This document shows, one piece after another, positions 1 through 7,171 of a stretch of 38,317 nt of DNA (positions within the stretch are counted from its first letter, which is position 1; each line of letters starts with the position of its first letter). A program made the position numbers and the translations under genes. Under the pieces are notes generated by a model. That model did not search any database, was not told where the DNA came from, and worked only from the letters and a program-made list of their open reading frames with translations. The DNA comes from a virus. Location: positions 1 to 38,317 of the IMG/VR virus record IMGVR_UViG_3300032753_000083; one strand, written 5' to 3'.

Positions 1-248
1 AACAAGGTGGTACATACCCAGGTACATTGTGCAAGCTAACAGCAGTTGCTGAAAGCAGTTTGACTACAGGTCAAATGGCAATCATTGCTACTGACAGTGC
101 TGGTGGTATCTATGCTGTATCTAAGTTAACAAACCGTAAGGCATACTTAACTCCAATTTCAGGTACACAGTTTACTACTGGACAAGCGGCCGCATGGAAC
201 TTAACAAGTCCAACAGCTAACGTTTCAGTAACACTAGATAACGCTTAA
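1..248 (+). CDS. C-terminal part of a virion structural protein (partial)
   Basis: The reading frame is open from the left edge (codons from base 3) to TAA at 246-248, giving about 81 residues of a longer protein. There is no ATG in the visible part; a TTG at 27 is in frame but has no ribosome-binding site and lies in continuous coding sequence, so I treat the gene as cut by the window edge. The fragment is rich in Thr, Ala, Ser and Gly, with short alternating beta-strand-like stretches, like the appendage proteins downstream. It ends just before a strong hairpin, so it is the last gene of its transcription unit. I do not recognise the family; a capsid- or tail-decorating protein is a guess from context. 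Confidence 0.6.
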   Translation, partial: QGGTYPGTLCKLTAVAESSLTTGQMAIIATDSAGGIYAVSKLTNRKAYLTPISGTQFTTGQAAAWNLTSPTANVSVTLDNA

Positions 249-257
249 TAAACTCAA

Positions 258-275
258 TGGGGACTTCGGTCCCCA
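258..275 (+). terminator. Hairpin terminator with UUCG tetraloop
   Basis: A perfect 7-bp stem (TGGGGAC / GTCCCCA) closes a TTCG tetraloop 10 bp after the stop of the first gene. C(UUCG)G loops are extra-stable and common in T4-type phage terminators. No long T-run follows (only AATTAG), so termination may be partial or the hairpin may mainly protect mRNA 3' ends. The next gene's AGGA ribosome-binding site lies immediately downstream. Confidence 0.75.
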
Positions 276-288
276 ATTAGGATTCTAA

Positions 289-1518
289 ATGACAAGAGTT
301 GTAAAAACAAACCAAGGCGATTACCACATATTAGTTCAAAACGGTGGGACAATTATTCTTGACCCTACTAGTTCTGGTCAGGTAACAGTCACTGGCAATC
401 TTGTTGTTAATGGTACAACTACTACAATTAATTCAAGTAATTTGAATGTTGAAGTAAACATATTACAAATTAATGCAGGACTAACTACCAATGGAATTCC
501 TAGTTCGTTAAGTTATCAATCAGGCCTTCAAGTAGATAGAGGTGTTGCACAACCAGCACAACTGATCTTTGATGAATCAGTAAGACATTATGATCCAACA
601 ACTTCTATAGCGGCTACAAGCTATACTGCAACAGGATCAGCAGTAACATTTAATTTTTCAACACAAGGTGCAGTACCATTTCCCGTAGCTTCAAACGGAA
701 GTACTGGATCAGTTATTGTAGTTGCAGGATTTAGTCCTTCAGCTTATAACGGAACATATACAGTAACAGCTTGCACTACAAGTTCTGTTACTTTTGCTAG
801 CACAACCACTAGCACAATTACAACATTAGGTACTATAACTTTAAACAAAGGTGGTACTTTTAAATTACAAACAGCAGACGGCATTTTAGGCGGACTGCAA
901 TTAAGAACATTAACAAATGATGGAAACAGTTACCTTGAAGTAGATTTACAAAAAGGAACTCCAACATTTAGATTAGCAAATTCAACAAACGGAGCAGGAA
1001 CTCCTTACTCATATCGTGCAGTAAACGCTGACGATATTGTAACAGTTGCATGGGTACAAAATTATATTGCAAGTAGTTGGAGTTCAGGTTCTCCAAGTGT
1101 GCAAGGTACAGCTACAGTTACAACTATTCAACAACCAGTTGGTGTAGCAATCGGATCTGCTAACTCTGCTATTCAAGCATTAAGTTCAAACATTCTTTTT
1201 CAAATTGCTGGATCAACTATCAGCACTTTGAGTTCAACTGGCTTGTTAACTGGTAACGTAAACATTGCAGGTGATACTGTTTCGAATACAACAAATGATT
1301 TGATACTAAGTGCAAATACTGGAAACGTTCAAGTAAATGCGGTGTTAGATTTAAATAATCAATCAACACCTACATATACAAGCGGCAAAACAAAGATATA
1401 TTCTAGTTCAACTATTGGACCAGGAAGAACAGGTGTGTACATTACAAACAGTACTGTACAAACTCCAGACGAATTGATTAGTAGACAACGAGCAACTTTG
1501 CTAAGTATTTTACTATAA
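289..1518 (+). CDS. Phage fibre/appendage structural protein (409 aa)
   Basis: The N-terminal 100 residues carry the repetitive beta-strand pattern of cyanophage-type fibre proteins (GQVTVTGNLVVNGTTTTINS, then a SGLQVDRG and LIFDES stretch), which usually marks a trimeric beta-structured shaft. Residues about 106-185 (bases about 606-838) form an Ig-like cassette with the signature GFSPSAYNGTYTVT. The same cassette occurs in three other proteins here and looks inserted between LIFDES and the following strand-rich part. The C-terminal 200 residues are again Thr/Asn/Ser-rich repeats. The start ATG is 6 bp after AGGA at 279-282. It is first in the unit after the terminator. The exact position in the virion is unknown. 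Confidence 0.75.
   Translation: MTRVVKTNQGDYHILVQNGGTIILDPTSSGQVTVTGNLVVNGTTTTINSSNLNVEVNILQINAGLTTNGIPSSLSYQSGLQVDRGVAQPAQLIFDESVRHYDPTTSIAATSYTATGSAVTFNFSTQGAVPFPVASNGSTGSVIVVAGFSPSAYNGTYTVTACTTSSVTFASTTTSTITTLGTITLNKGGTFKLQTADGILGGLQLRTLTNDGNSYLEVDLQKGTPTFRLANSTNGAGTPYSYRAVNADDIVTVAWVQNYIASSWSSGSPSVQGTATVTTIQQPVGVAIGSANSAIQALSSNILFQIAGSTISTLSSTGLLTGNVNIAGDTVSNTTNDLILSANTGNVQVNAVLDLNNQSTPTYTSGKTKIYSSSTIGPGRTGVYITNSTVQTPDELISRQRATLLSILL
606..838 (+). repeat. Family A Ig-like cassette, copy 1
   Basis: Protein-level repeat of roughly 70-80 residues with the pattern PF..G..I.V.GF.PS.YNG.YTVT..T..SV.YA....G....GTVT. It recurs at about 2400-2602, 7640-7860, 14275-14490, 15843-16080 and 18661-18882 in four different proteins. 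Boundaries are approximate. Confidence 0.7.
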
Positions 1519-1527
1519 GGATAGAAC

Positions 1528-1863
1528 ATGGCATTAACATCAACATTAATCGGAACAACAAACACAACAGTTTATACTAGTTCAGTAACCGCTCCACAGA
1601 TCGGTAATGCTATCACTTGCATGATTGTTTGCAACACAGGTGCAGTAAGTTCAAACTTAACATTATACGCAGTTCCTAACAATGCAGGATCTGTTGGAAC
1701 AGCAAGTTCATCAAACATGATTATAAACGCATTAGCAGTTCCTGCAGGTGAAACTGTAAGTCTAGATCAAGAAAAATTAGTATTAAGTGGAAACGATACA
1801 ATCGTAGCAGTTAGCAGTCAAGCTAGCACATTGAATATAACTTTAAGCACATTGCCAGTATAA
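1528..1863 (+). CDS. Small beta-sandwich virion protein, paralogue 1 (111 aa)
   Basis: A short Thr/Ser/Val-rich protein that starts 9 bp after the preceding gene, with AAGGAT as ribosome-binding site. It shares layout with the 110-residue product at 6428 and the 112-residue product at 27526: an N-terminal Thr-rich strand, a central hydrophobic strand followed by N-T and S-S, a PAG or PPN turn before the second half (here VPAGETVSLDQEKLVLSGND), and a C-terminal SS.A..... strand. All three sit directly before larger appendage genes. I infer a small decorating or adaptor protein. The TAATG junction at 1861-1865 overlaps the next start, implying translational coupling. The family function is not known to me. 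Confidence 0.65.
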   Translation: MALTSTLIGTTNTTVYTSSVTAPQIGNAITCMIVCNTGAVSSNLTLYAVPNNAGSVGTASSSNMIINALAVPAGETVSLDQEKLVLSGNDTIVAVSSQASTLNITLSTLPV

Positions 1864-3062
1864 TGAGATTCCTTAAACAACAAACTCTTAGTCGTCGAGC
1901 AATTTTTGATACTACTGTATACTCAGATACAGCAAATGCCAACGTCTATATAAAACCTACAGGTGCAGGAAGTTTAGTAGTTCCTAATGGTACAACTGGT
2001 CAACGTCCTGGCAGTCCAACAGCCGGAATGATGCGCTATAATACAACTACAAATGAAATTGAAGTATATCAAGGTAGTGCATGGCGTGCCTTAAGATTCA
2101 AAGAAGCTACTCAAGTTGTCCAACAAAACTTAGGAGCAGGTGACAGCTCTAGCACTTATTTTGGACCTCTAAACTCAGTATACTATAACCCAACAAATAT
2201 TTCAAGCGATGTTACAAACTTTGGCGCACAGAATATTTTAGTCTATGTTGAAAACATTCCTCAACTTTCTGGTATCAACTATAGTGTTGTACAAAACCCA
2301 ACAATCACTGGATCAACCTATACACCAACATTAAGTTATGCGGCTGTAAGCGGATCAACAACTTTATATTTTAATACAAGTCTTATTGCAACAACAGCTT
2401 CATGGTCAGCTAACGTAGTAACAATTTCATTTCCAGCACAAACACAACAACCATTTGCAACCGGTGCTACTATTACGGTAACAGGATTCACACCGAGTGG
2501 ATATAATGGTGTATTCACAGTTACAGGCGGATCATCAACTACTGTAACTTATGCACTAGCATCCAATCCAGGAACTATGACAGTAACAGGTACAGTAACA
2601 GCAAGCGGAACAACTCCAGCAGTTTTTGCGGCAAGTCAAAGTACAACTGTTACAGCTGGATCTTTTATATTAGGTACAACTTATACAATTACAACTGTTG
2701 GTACAACATCATTTACATCAATCGGTGCGTCAAACAATAACGTTGGTACAAGTTTTGTTGCAACAGGTGTTGGTAGCGGAACTGGTACAGCAACGACAGT
2801 TACTGGAGACATTCTTAATGCACAAGTTACAGGTACAAACATTCAAGCAAGTACCGTAGTAACAGCATTTACAACAGATCCAAATACAGATGCATTAACT
2901 AGTATTACACTAAGCAAAGCAACTACAACAAGTACTTTAGCAGTGAATACACAAATTACAATCGCAGATGTAAGCACACTTGAATCAGGATACTATTTGC
3001 AATTTACTGCACCAGTACCTTACGGAAAAACTGTCGTAGCATTGCTTGGTTTTGACCAGTAA
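1863..3062 (+). CDS. Phage appendage protein with cassette insertions (399 aa)
   Basis: The N-terminus has a fibre motif in which RPGSPTAGMMRYNTTTNEIE is followed by a YQG..W strand (residues about 47-75), a unit common in T4-type and cyanophage fibre proteins. The C-terminus ends in YYLQFTAPVPYGKTVVALLG, which I associate with cyanophage virion proteins. Between them sit a family A Ig-like cassette (about residues 180-247) and a second widespread phage module (about residues 262-310) with the pattern GSFILGTTYTITTVGTTSFT followed by IGA. The ATG overlaps the stop of the upstream gene (TAATG) and has no clear ribosome-binding site of its own, so translation probably depends on re-initiation. 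Location in the particle is unknown. Confidence 0.7.
   Translation: MRFLKQQTLSRRAIFDTTVYSDTANANVYIKPTGAGSLVVPNGTTGQRPGSPTAGMMRYNTTTNEIEVYQGSAWRALRFKEATQVVQQNLGAGDSSSTYFGPLNSVYYNPTNISSDVTNFGAQNILVYVENIPQLSGINYSVVQNPTITGSTYTPTLSYAAVSGSTTLYFNTSLIATTASWSANVVTISFPAQTQQPFATGATITVTGFTPSGYNGVFTVTGGSSTTVTYALASNPGTMTVTGTVTASGTTPAVFAASQSTTVTAGSFILGTTYTITTVGTTSFTSIGASNNNVGTSFVATGVGSGTGTATTVTGDILNAQVTGTNIQASTVVTAFTTDPNTDALTSITLSKATTTSTLAVNTQITIADVSTLESGYYLQFTAPVPYGKTVVALLGFDQ
2400..2602 (+). repeat. Family A Ig-like cassette, copy 2
   Basis: Carries GFTPSGYNGVFTVTGGSS followed by a TVTYA strand and ends in a GTVT strand. It is the same module as at 606-838. Confidence 0.7.
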
Positions 3063-3075
3063 TTAGGAGCCTACC

Positions 3076-4146
3076 ATGGGGCGAGAACTAGGTAGAATTA
3101 GCGGTCCGCTACTATCGGACAATCTGTTACGTAACGGTAATAATCTTGCCTTTGACACACAAGTTTTATATGTAGACGTTAATAACAAGCGTATTGGTTT
3201 TAATACTACAACACCTGTTAACGATTTATATACACCAAACGCAATTGACACAACTACCCTAATAGTCGATTCTACAGCTGATATTGGCAATTTTGTAATT
3301 AGTACCAATAACATTCAAAACGCAGTTGGTAACATTACTTTTAGTTCATCGAATACTGTAGTTGCACCCGGACTAACAACAAATAATCTATATTTGTATA
3401 GCAATAACATTACCGATACCGTAACCAATAATAGTATAAATGTTACAGCGAACGGGTCAGGAACCATTAATCTTGCCAATGGAAACGGGAATGTTCAAGT
3501 TACAGTTAGCGGAAATTTACATGCTACAGGTAACATAACTTTTGATGGAAATATTACTTTAGGAACAAGTTCGAGTAATACAATTAATTTTACAGCAGAA
3601 GTTAACAGTAATATTTTACCTTCAACTACTAATACATACACATTGGGTTCGGGCACAAATCGTTGGAATAATGTCTATACCAACACATTTTCTGTAAGTT
3701 CTACAACAGTTCCAACAACGTCAGCAACAACTTTAAATGCTGGTAATTTAAGTTTCAATGGAAGCACAATTACTAATAATAGTGCATCTGCTAACTTACA
3801 AATACTTCCAACAGGCACAGGAATTATTAGTCTAAACGGAACACAATTTACAGCAGTTAACCAAAATAGTATCACAAATCCGTCAAATGGTGCTTATACC
3901 CTAGCTGGTACTGCGGCAGGATATTATAAGTTTGCAGGTACAGCAGGTACAGCTATTCCAACAGGTACAACAGCCCAGCGTCCAGTTAATGCAACAACTG
4001 GTATGATTCGTTTCAATACGTCACTTGGCTATGGAGAATTTTATAATGGTAGTGCATGGAGCGCAATCGGTGGTGCAAGTGCTACTTTAAGTCTTGATCA
4101 AGTGACTAACATTATGATTACCGATGCCATAATCTTTGGTAGATAA
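3076..4146 (+). CDS. Fibre protein with shared GRISGPLL anchor (356 aa)
   Basis: The N-terminal 50 residues (GRISGPLLSDNLLRNG, then LAFDTQVLYVDVNN) are nearly the same as in the next gene, suggesting a common virion-anchoring domain. The middle is a beta-repeat shaft (VTANGSGTINL, GNLHATGNITFDGNITLG, NILPSTTNTYTLGSGTNRW). Near the C-terminus is the RP.N..TGMIRFNT....EFYNGSAW unit found in many phage fibres. The start has a strong AGGAG at 3065-3069, 6 bp upstream. The next gene looks like this one with a large lectin-like insertion. Probably a short fibre or collar appendage; the position is inferred. Confidence 0.7.
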   Translation: MGRELGRISGPLLSDNLLRNGNNLAFDTQVLYVDVNNKRIGFNTTTPVNDLYTPNAIDTTTLIVDSTADIGNFVISTNNIQNAVGNITFSSSNTVVAPGLTTNNLYLYSNNITDTVTNNSINVTANGSGTINLANGNGNVQVTVSGNLHATGNITFDGNITLGTSSSNTINFTAEVNSNILPSTTNTYTLGSGTNRWNNVYTNTFSVSSTTVPTTSATTLNAGNLSFNGSTITNNSASANLQILPTGTGIISLNGTQFTAVNQNSITNPSNGAYTLAGTAAGYYKFAGTAGTAIPTGTTAQRPVNATTGMIRFNTSLGYGEFYNGSAWSAIGGASATLSLDQVTNIMITDAIIFGR

Positions 4147-4164
4147 ACCCAAAAACTTAAAACA

Positions 4165-4173
4165 GCTAAATAC
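4165..4173 (+). promoter_or_regulatory. Possible late promoter (GCTAAATAC)
   Basis: The motif resembles the T4 late -10 element TATAAATA with two mismatches and matches GCTAAATAT upstream of the gp13-like gene. It lies in the only long gap of the window. By T4 spacing transcription would start near 4178, directly before the hairpin at 4180. The match is weak and this is a proposal. Confidence 0.35.
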
Positions 4174-4179
4174 ATTGAT

Positions 4180-4203
4180 TACGAAAAATGACCATTTTTC
4201 GTA
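4180..4203 (+). other. Perfect 11-bp inverted repeat in the leader of the next gene
   Basis: TACGAAAAATG and CATTTTTCGTA are separated by only two bases. As RNA this gives a stem of about 9-10 bp with a tight loop. It lies in the 139-bp gap 4147-4285, which has no gene. Two smaller hairpins follow in the gap: CGCT-AAG-AGCG (starting near 4214) and CCGTG-AAA-CACGG (4256-4268). It lacks a downstream T-run, so I do not call it a plain terminator. It may be a 5' stabilising hairpin, a processing site or a protein-binding palindrome. Confidence 0.6.
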
Positions 4204-4255
4204 TGGTTAAACAGTGGTAAACCCGCTAAGAGCGTACAGCTGAAAAAGTGGTTAA

Positions 4256-4268
4256 CCGTGAAACACGG
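4256..4268 (+). other. Small hairpin upstream of the ribosome-binding site
   Basis: CCGTG-AAA-CACGG is a perfect 5-bp stem with a three-base loop. It ends 7 bp before the GGGAG ribosome-binding site (4276-4280) of the 711-residue fibre gene and could affect its translation. This is the third hairpin in the gap. Confidence 0.4.
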
Positions 4269-4285
4269 GGTATACGGGAGCGTAA

Positions 4286-6421
4286 ATGGCTGTTGGTCGA
4301 ATTTCGGGTCCGCTCTTAAAGGATAATTTACTTCGTAATGGAGTGAACTTAGCCTTCGAGACGAGCCTTCTCTACTTGGATGTTAATAACAGCCGCGTCG
4401 GCATTAACACCACCACGCCCACAAATGATTTAAGTGTTAATGGCACAACCCGTACTACCAATTTATACATCAGTGGATCATCTACTCTAGGAAATATTAC
4501 CTTTACAGGTAGTACAATTTCTAGTACAGCTACTAATATCACATTCACACCAAGCGGTGGTAGTCCAGCAGTTAACATGACGACTGCCGCTATTGGTAAC
4601 TTGCAACTTACTGGAAATAACCTAAGTTCAACTAATACCAATGGCAATATTAATATTACGGCAAATGGTACTGGTGCAATTAATCTTAATAATAATGTTC
4701 TAGTAACAGGTAATTTACACGCTACTGGAACAATTACTGCTGATGGAAATATTACACTTGGAGCCGCAAGTAACGACACCGTTACATTCACAGGCGAAGT
4801 TAACAGTAACATTTTACCAGCAACTGATAATACATATACTTTAGGTTCAAATAGTTTAACTTGGGCAAACGTATACACCGCTGGCTTAACAACTAGTACA
4901 TTTTCATCAACAACACTAAACACAACAACATTTAATACTAGCAACTTAACAGTTTCTGGAAGTACTATTCAGGCTACCGGAACTAATACTAGTATCTATT
5001 TTAACTCTACTGGCACTGGCGGTATTGTGTTTGGTAATTTGCAATTTACAAATAATACTATTACTAATATTGTGCCAAATGCTGTGACACAATTCACAGA
5101 AACAACAAGTAGTGCAAGTTTTACAGGAACTATCGCACCAGGGACACCAATTGCAATTACAGCAAGTATCGCTGGTTCAGTATTGACTGTTTCACAAGTT
5201 CCATTTTGGGTTCCAGGCGGAAGTATTTCATTTGCTGGCTATACTCAGTATTTGAGTATGAGCCCAGGCATCATTGTTGGAAACGGCGCATTTACAGCAG
5301 AAGCATGGTTCTACATGACTACTGGTACACCAGCATTTATTTTTGGCGGATCATCAAATTATGGATTTGGATTACACATTGATTCAATGACTAGCATTTC
5401 GAGTTCAACATTCAATGTAACAAGTAACTCATACACCGTTCCAACAATGAATCTAAACACTTGGTATCATGTGGCTGTAACACGTAACAGCTCAGGAGTT
5501 GAGACATTATTTTTAAATGGAACACGTTCAACCACTGGTACAACAAGTACAAATTTAAACTATCAAGGGTTTACTTCATTAATTGGTGAGCAAGGTAACT
5601 TAGGATACTTTGCCGGAAGATTAACTAATTTAAGAATAGTAGTTGGCAGTAATGTCTATGACCCAACACAAACAACTATAACAGTTCCAAATAGTGCGTT
5701 GACTGCGGTAGCTAATACAAAATTGTTGTTAGATGCATCAACTCCATCTACTTACACAACAGATACATCTGGACCTTCAGGATACCAAACATTAACAGCA
5801 AATGGTCCAACTTTTTCAGTTGCAACACCGTATGCATCAGGAACCCCAACAATTATTCCTGGAATGGTATTAACTGGAAGTAGTATAACTAACGGTACAT
5901 TTATTGTAAACAATATTTCTGGATCAGGTACAAGCACTGGTACTTGGGGTATTAGCGTGTCATATGCAAATGCTATTAATAGTGAAACAATGACAGCCAC
6001 TCCAGTTATTTTAAATGTGTCAGCAGTTGCAAGTGGAACAATTTTAGCAGGTATGTCTTTAAGCGGTACAGGTATTACATCTGGAACTGGAATTGTCCAA
6101 GTCGGTACAGGATCTGGAGGAACAGGAACATATTACGTTGCGCCAAGTCAAACAGTATCTACTCCAACAACAATTTCTGGAACAAGTCAAGGATTTGTAC
6201 AATTTGCAGGAACAGGCGGTGTTGTAATTCCTGTTGGTAATAATAGTAACTATCCTAGCACACTTTATGAGCAAACTGGAATGATTCGTTTTAATACAGA
6301 TCAACAATATGTTGAGGTATATAATGGATCTGGTTGGGGAAGTGTTGCAGGTAGTAGCTCAGGTGTGACAACATCTACAGCAAACTCAATTGGAGCTGGT
6401 CTGGCACTAGCATTAGGATAA
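4286..6421 (+). CDS. Fibre protein with LamG-like lectin insertion (711 aa)
   Basis: The first 270 residues and last 70 residues parallel the 356-residue protein upstream: the same GRISGPLL anchor, ITANGTGAINL and GNLHATGTITADGNITLG shaft, and a TGMIRFNT....EVYNGSGW end. Between them lie about 350 extra residues. Residues about 305-485 read as a laminin-G/concanavalin-like jelly roll: AFTAEAWFYM, NTWYHVAVTRNSSG with LFLNGT, FAGRLTNLRIVVG and a final TKLLLD strand. Such domains in phage fibres usually bind glycans. Residues about 500-625 are further Gly/Thr/Ser beta modules (PGMVLTGSSITNGTFIV type). GGGAG at 4276 supports the start. Likely a receptor-binding or surface-adhering fibre; the ligand is unknown. 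Confidence 0.75.
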   Translation: MAVGRISGPLLKDNLLRNGVNLAFETSLLYLDVNNSRVGINTTTPTNDLSVNGTTRTTNLYISGSSTLGNITFTGSTISSTATNITFTPSGGSPAVNMTTAAIGNLQLTGNNLSSTNTNGNINITANGTGAINLNNNVLVTGNLHATGTITADGNITLGAASNDTVTFTGEVNSNILPATDNTYTLGSNSLTWANVYTAGLTTSTFSSTTLNTTTFNTSNLTVSGSTIQATGTNTSIYFNSTGTGGIVFGNLQFTNNTITNIVPNAVTQFTETTSSASFTGTIAPGTPIAITASIAGSVLTVSQVPFWVPGGSISFAGYTQYLSMSPGIIVGNGAFTAEAWFYMTTGTPAFIFGGSSNYGFGLHIDSMTSISSSTFNVTSNSYTVPTMNLNTWYHVAVTRNSSGVETLFLNGTRSTTGTTSTNLNYQGFTSLIGEQGNLGYFAGRLTNLRIVVGSNVYDPTQTTITVPNSALTAVANTKLLLDASTPSTYTTDTSGPSGYQTLTANGPTFSVATPYASGTPTIIPGMVLTGSSITNGTFIVNNISGSGTSTGTWGISVSYANAINSETMTATPVILNVSAVASGTILAGMSLSGTGITSGTGIVQVGTGSGGTGTYYVAPSQTVSTPTTISGTSQGFVQFAGTGGVVIPVGNNSNYPSTLYEQTGMIRFNTDQQYVEVYNGSGWGSVAGSSSGVTTSTANSIGAGLALALG

Positions 6422-6427
6422 GAGATT

Positions 6428-6760
6428 ATGGGAACAGTATTTAAAAACGCATTAGCAACAGGATTAGGAACAACTCCAACAACCGTATTGACAACTAACG
6501 GTAGTGCAACAACAACCGTTATTGGACTAAGTTTAACTAATACTACTAGCAGTATTATTCAAGCTAGCATTCAATTACAAGATACAGTAGCAGGAACACT
6601 TGCATATTTTATAAACAACATAACCATCCCGCCGAATAGTAGCGCACGGGTAGTTACAGGCGGTGAAAAATTAAATCTGGGACCACTCACTTATGTGATT
6701 ATTACATCAAATCTTGCTAGCAGTATAGATTTAGTAATGAGTTGGGTCGAGATCAGTTAA
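6428..6760 (+). CDS. Small beta-sandwich virion protein, paralogue 2 (110 aa)
   Basis: Same size and strand pattern as the products at 1528 and 27526: a Thr-rich start, a LSLTNTTSS strand, then ITIPPNSSARVVTGGEKLNL and a closing strand ending in ISWVEIS-like residues (actual end VMSWVEIS). It begins 6 bp after the previous stop with GAGA as a weak ribosome-binding site. It lies between the lectin-bearing fibre and the two giant fibres, which fits a connector or decoration role. That role is inferred from size, fold pattern and position only. Confidence 0.6.
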   Translation: MGTVFKNALATGLGTTPTTVLTTNGSATTTVIGLSLTNTTSSIIQASIQLQDTVAGTLAYFINNITIPPNSSARVVTGGEKLNLGPLTYVIITSNLASSIDLVMSWVEIS

Positions 6761-6775
6761 AGGATAATTACTATT

Positions 6776-7156
6776 ATGGCATATACAATTGGAACAGAAC
6801 TTAATCAAAGCGACAACTTAGGTGAAGGTAATCCCCGATATTTTTATGGATTACAACGTTTAGATGATGGTACATTATACTTTTACAAAATCGATCAGCT
6901 AACATCTAGTGCAACATTAACACTAAATGTCCCAGGACCAAACGGCTCAAACTTTGAACAATTTGAATATGGAGTTGATTTCTTTGACGGACGTTTGGCA
7001 ACAGATCATAGCCGTCCTTATCCTAACTTGATTTTTGATCAATATCGTTTTGATAATAAAAATTGTTATTATTATTTAGATAGTCAAGGCGAGTTAGTTG
7101 TACGTGTTAATCAAACATATACATATTCACAAGCACAAATTATTTCGTCGAACTAA
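6776..7156 (+). CDS. Conserved cyanophage-type virion protein (126 aa)
   Basis: It differs from its neighbours in being rich in aromatic and charged residues. Recognisable stretches are GNPRYFYGLQRLDDGTLYFY, KIDQL, a VDFFDGR motif, PNLIFDQYRFD and QGELVVRVNQTYTY. I recall very similar short proteins beside fibre genes in cyanophage-type myoviruses, annotated only as structural. No enzyme motif is visible. AAGGATA lies about 10 bp before the ATG. It directly precedes the giant fibre gene with 15 bp between them, so it may join the fibre to the baseplate or help it fold; that is inference. Confidence 0.6.
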   Translation: MAYTIGTELNQSDNLGEGNPRYFYGLQRLDDGTLYFYKIDQLTSSATLTLNVPGPNGSNFEQFEYGVDFFDGRLATDHSRPYPNLIFDQYRFDNKNCYYYLDSQGELVVRVNQTYTYSQAQIISSN

Positions 7157-7171
7157 TAGGAAAGACAAAAC

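Noticed and set aside
27-248. A separate 73-residue gene starting at TTG 27
   Set aside because: The frame is open to the window edge and there is no ribosome-binding site before the TTG; it is the end of a longer gene.
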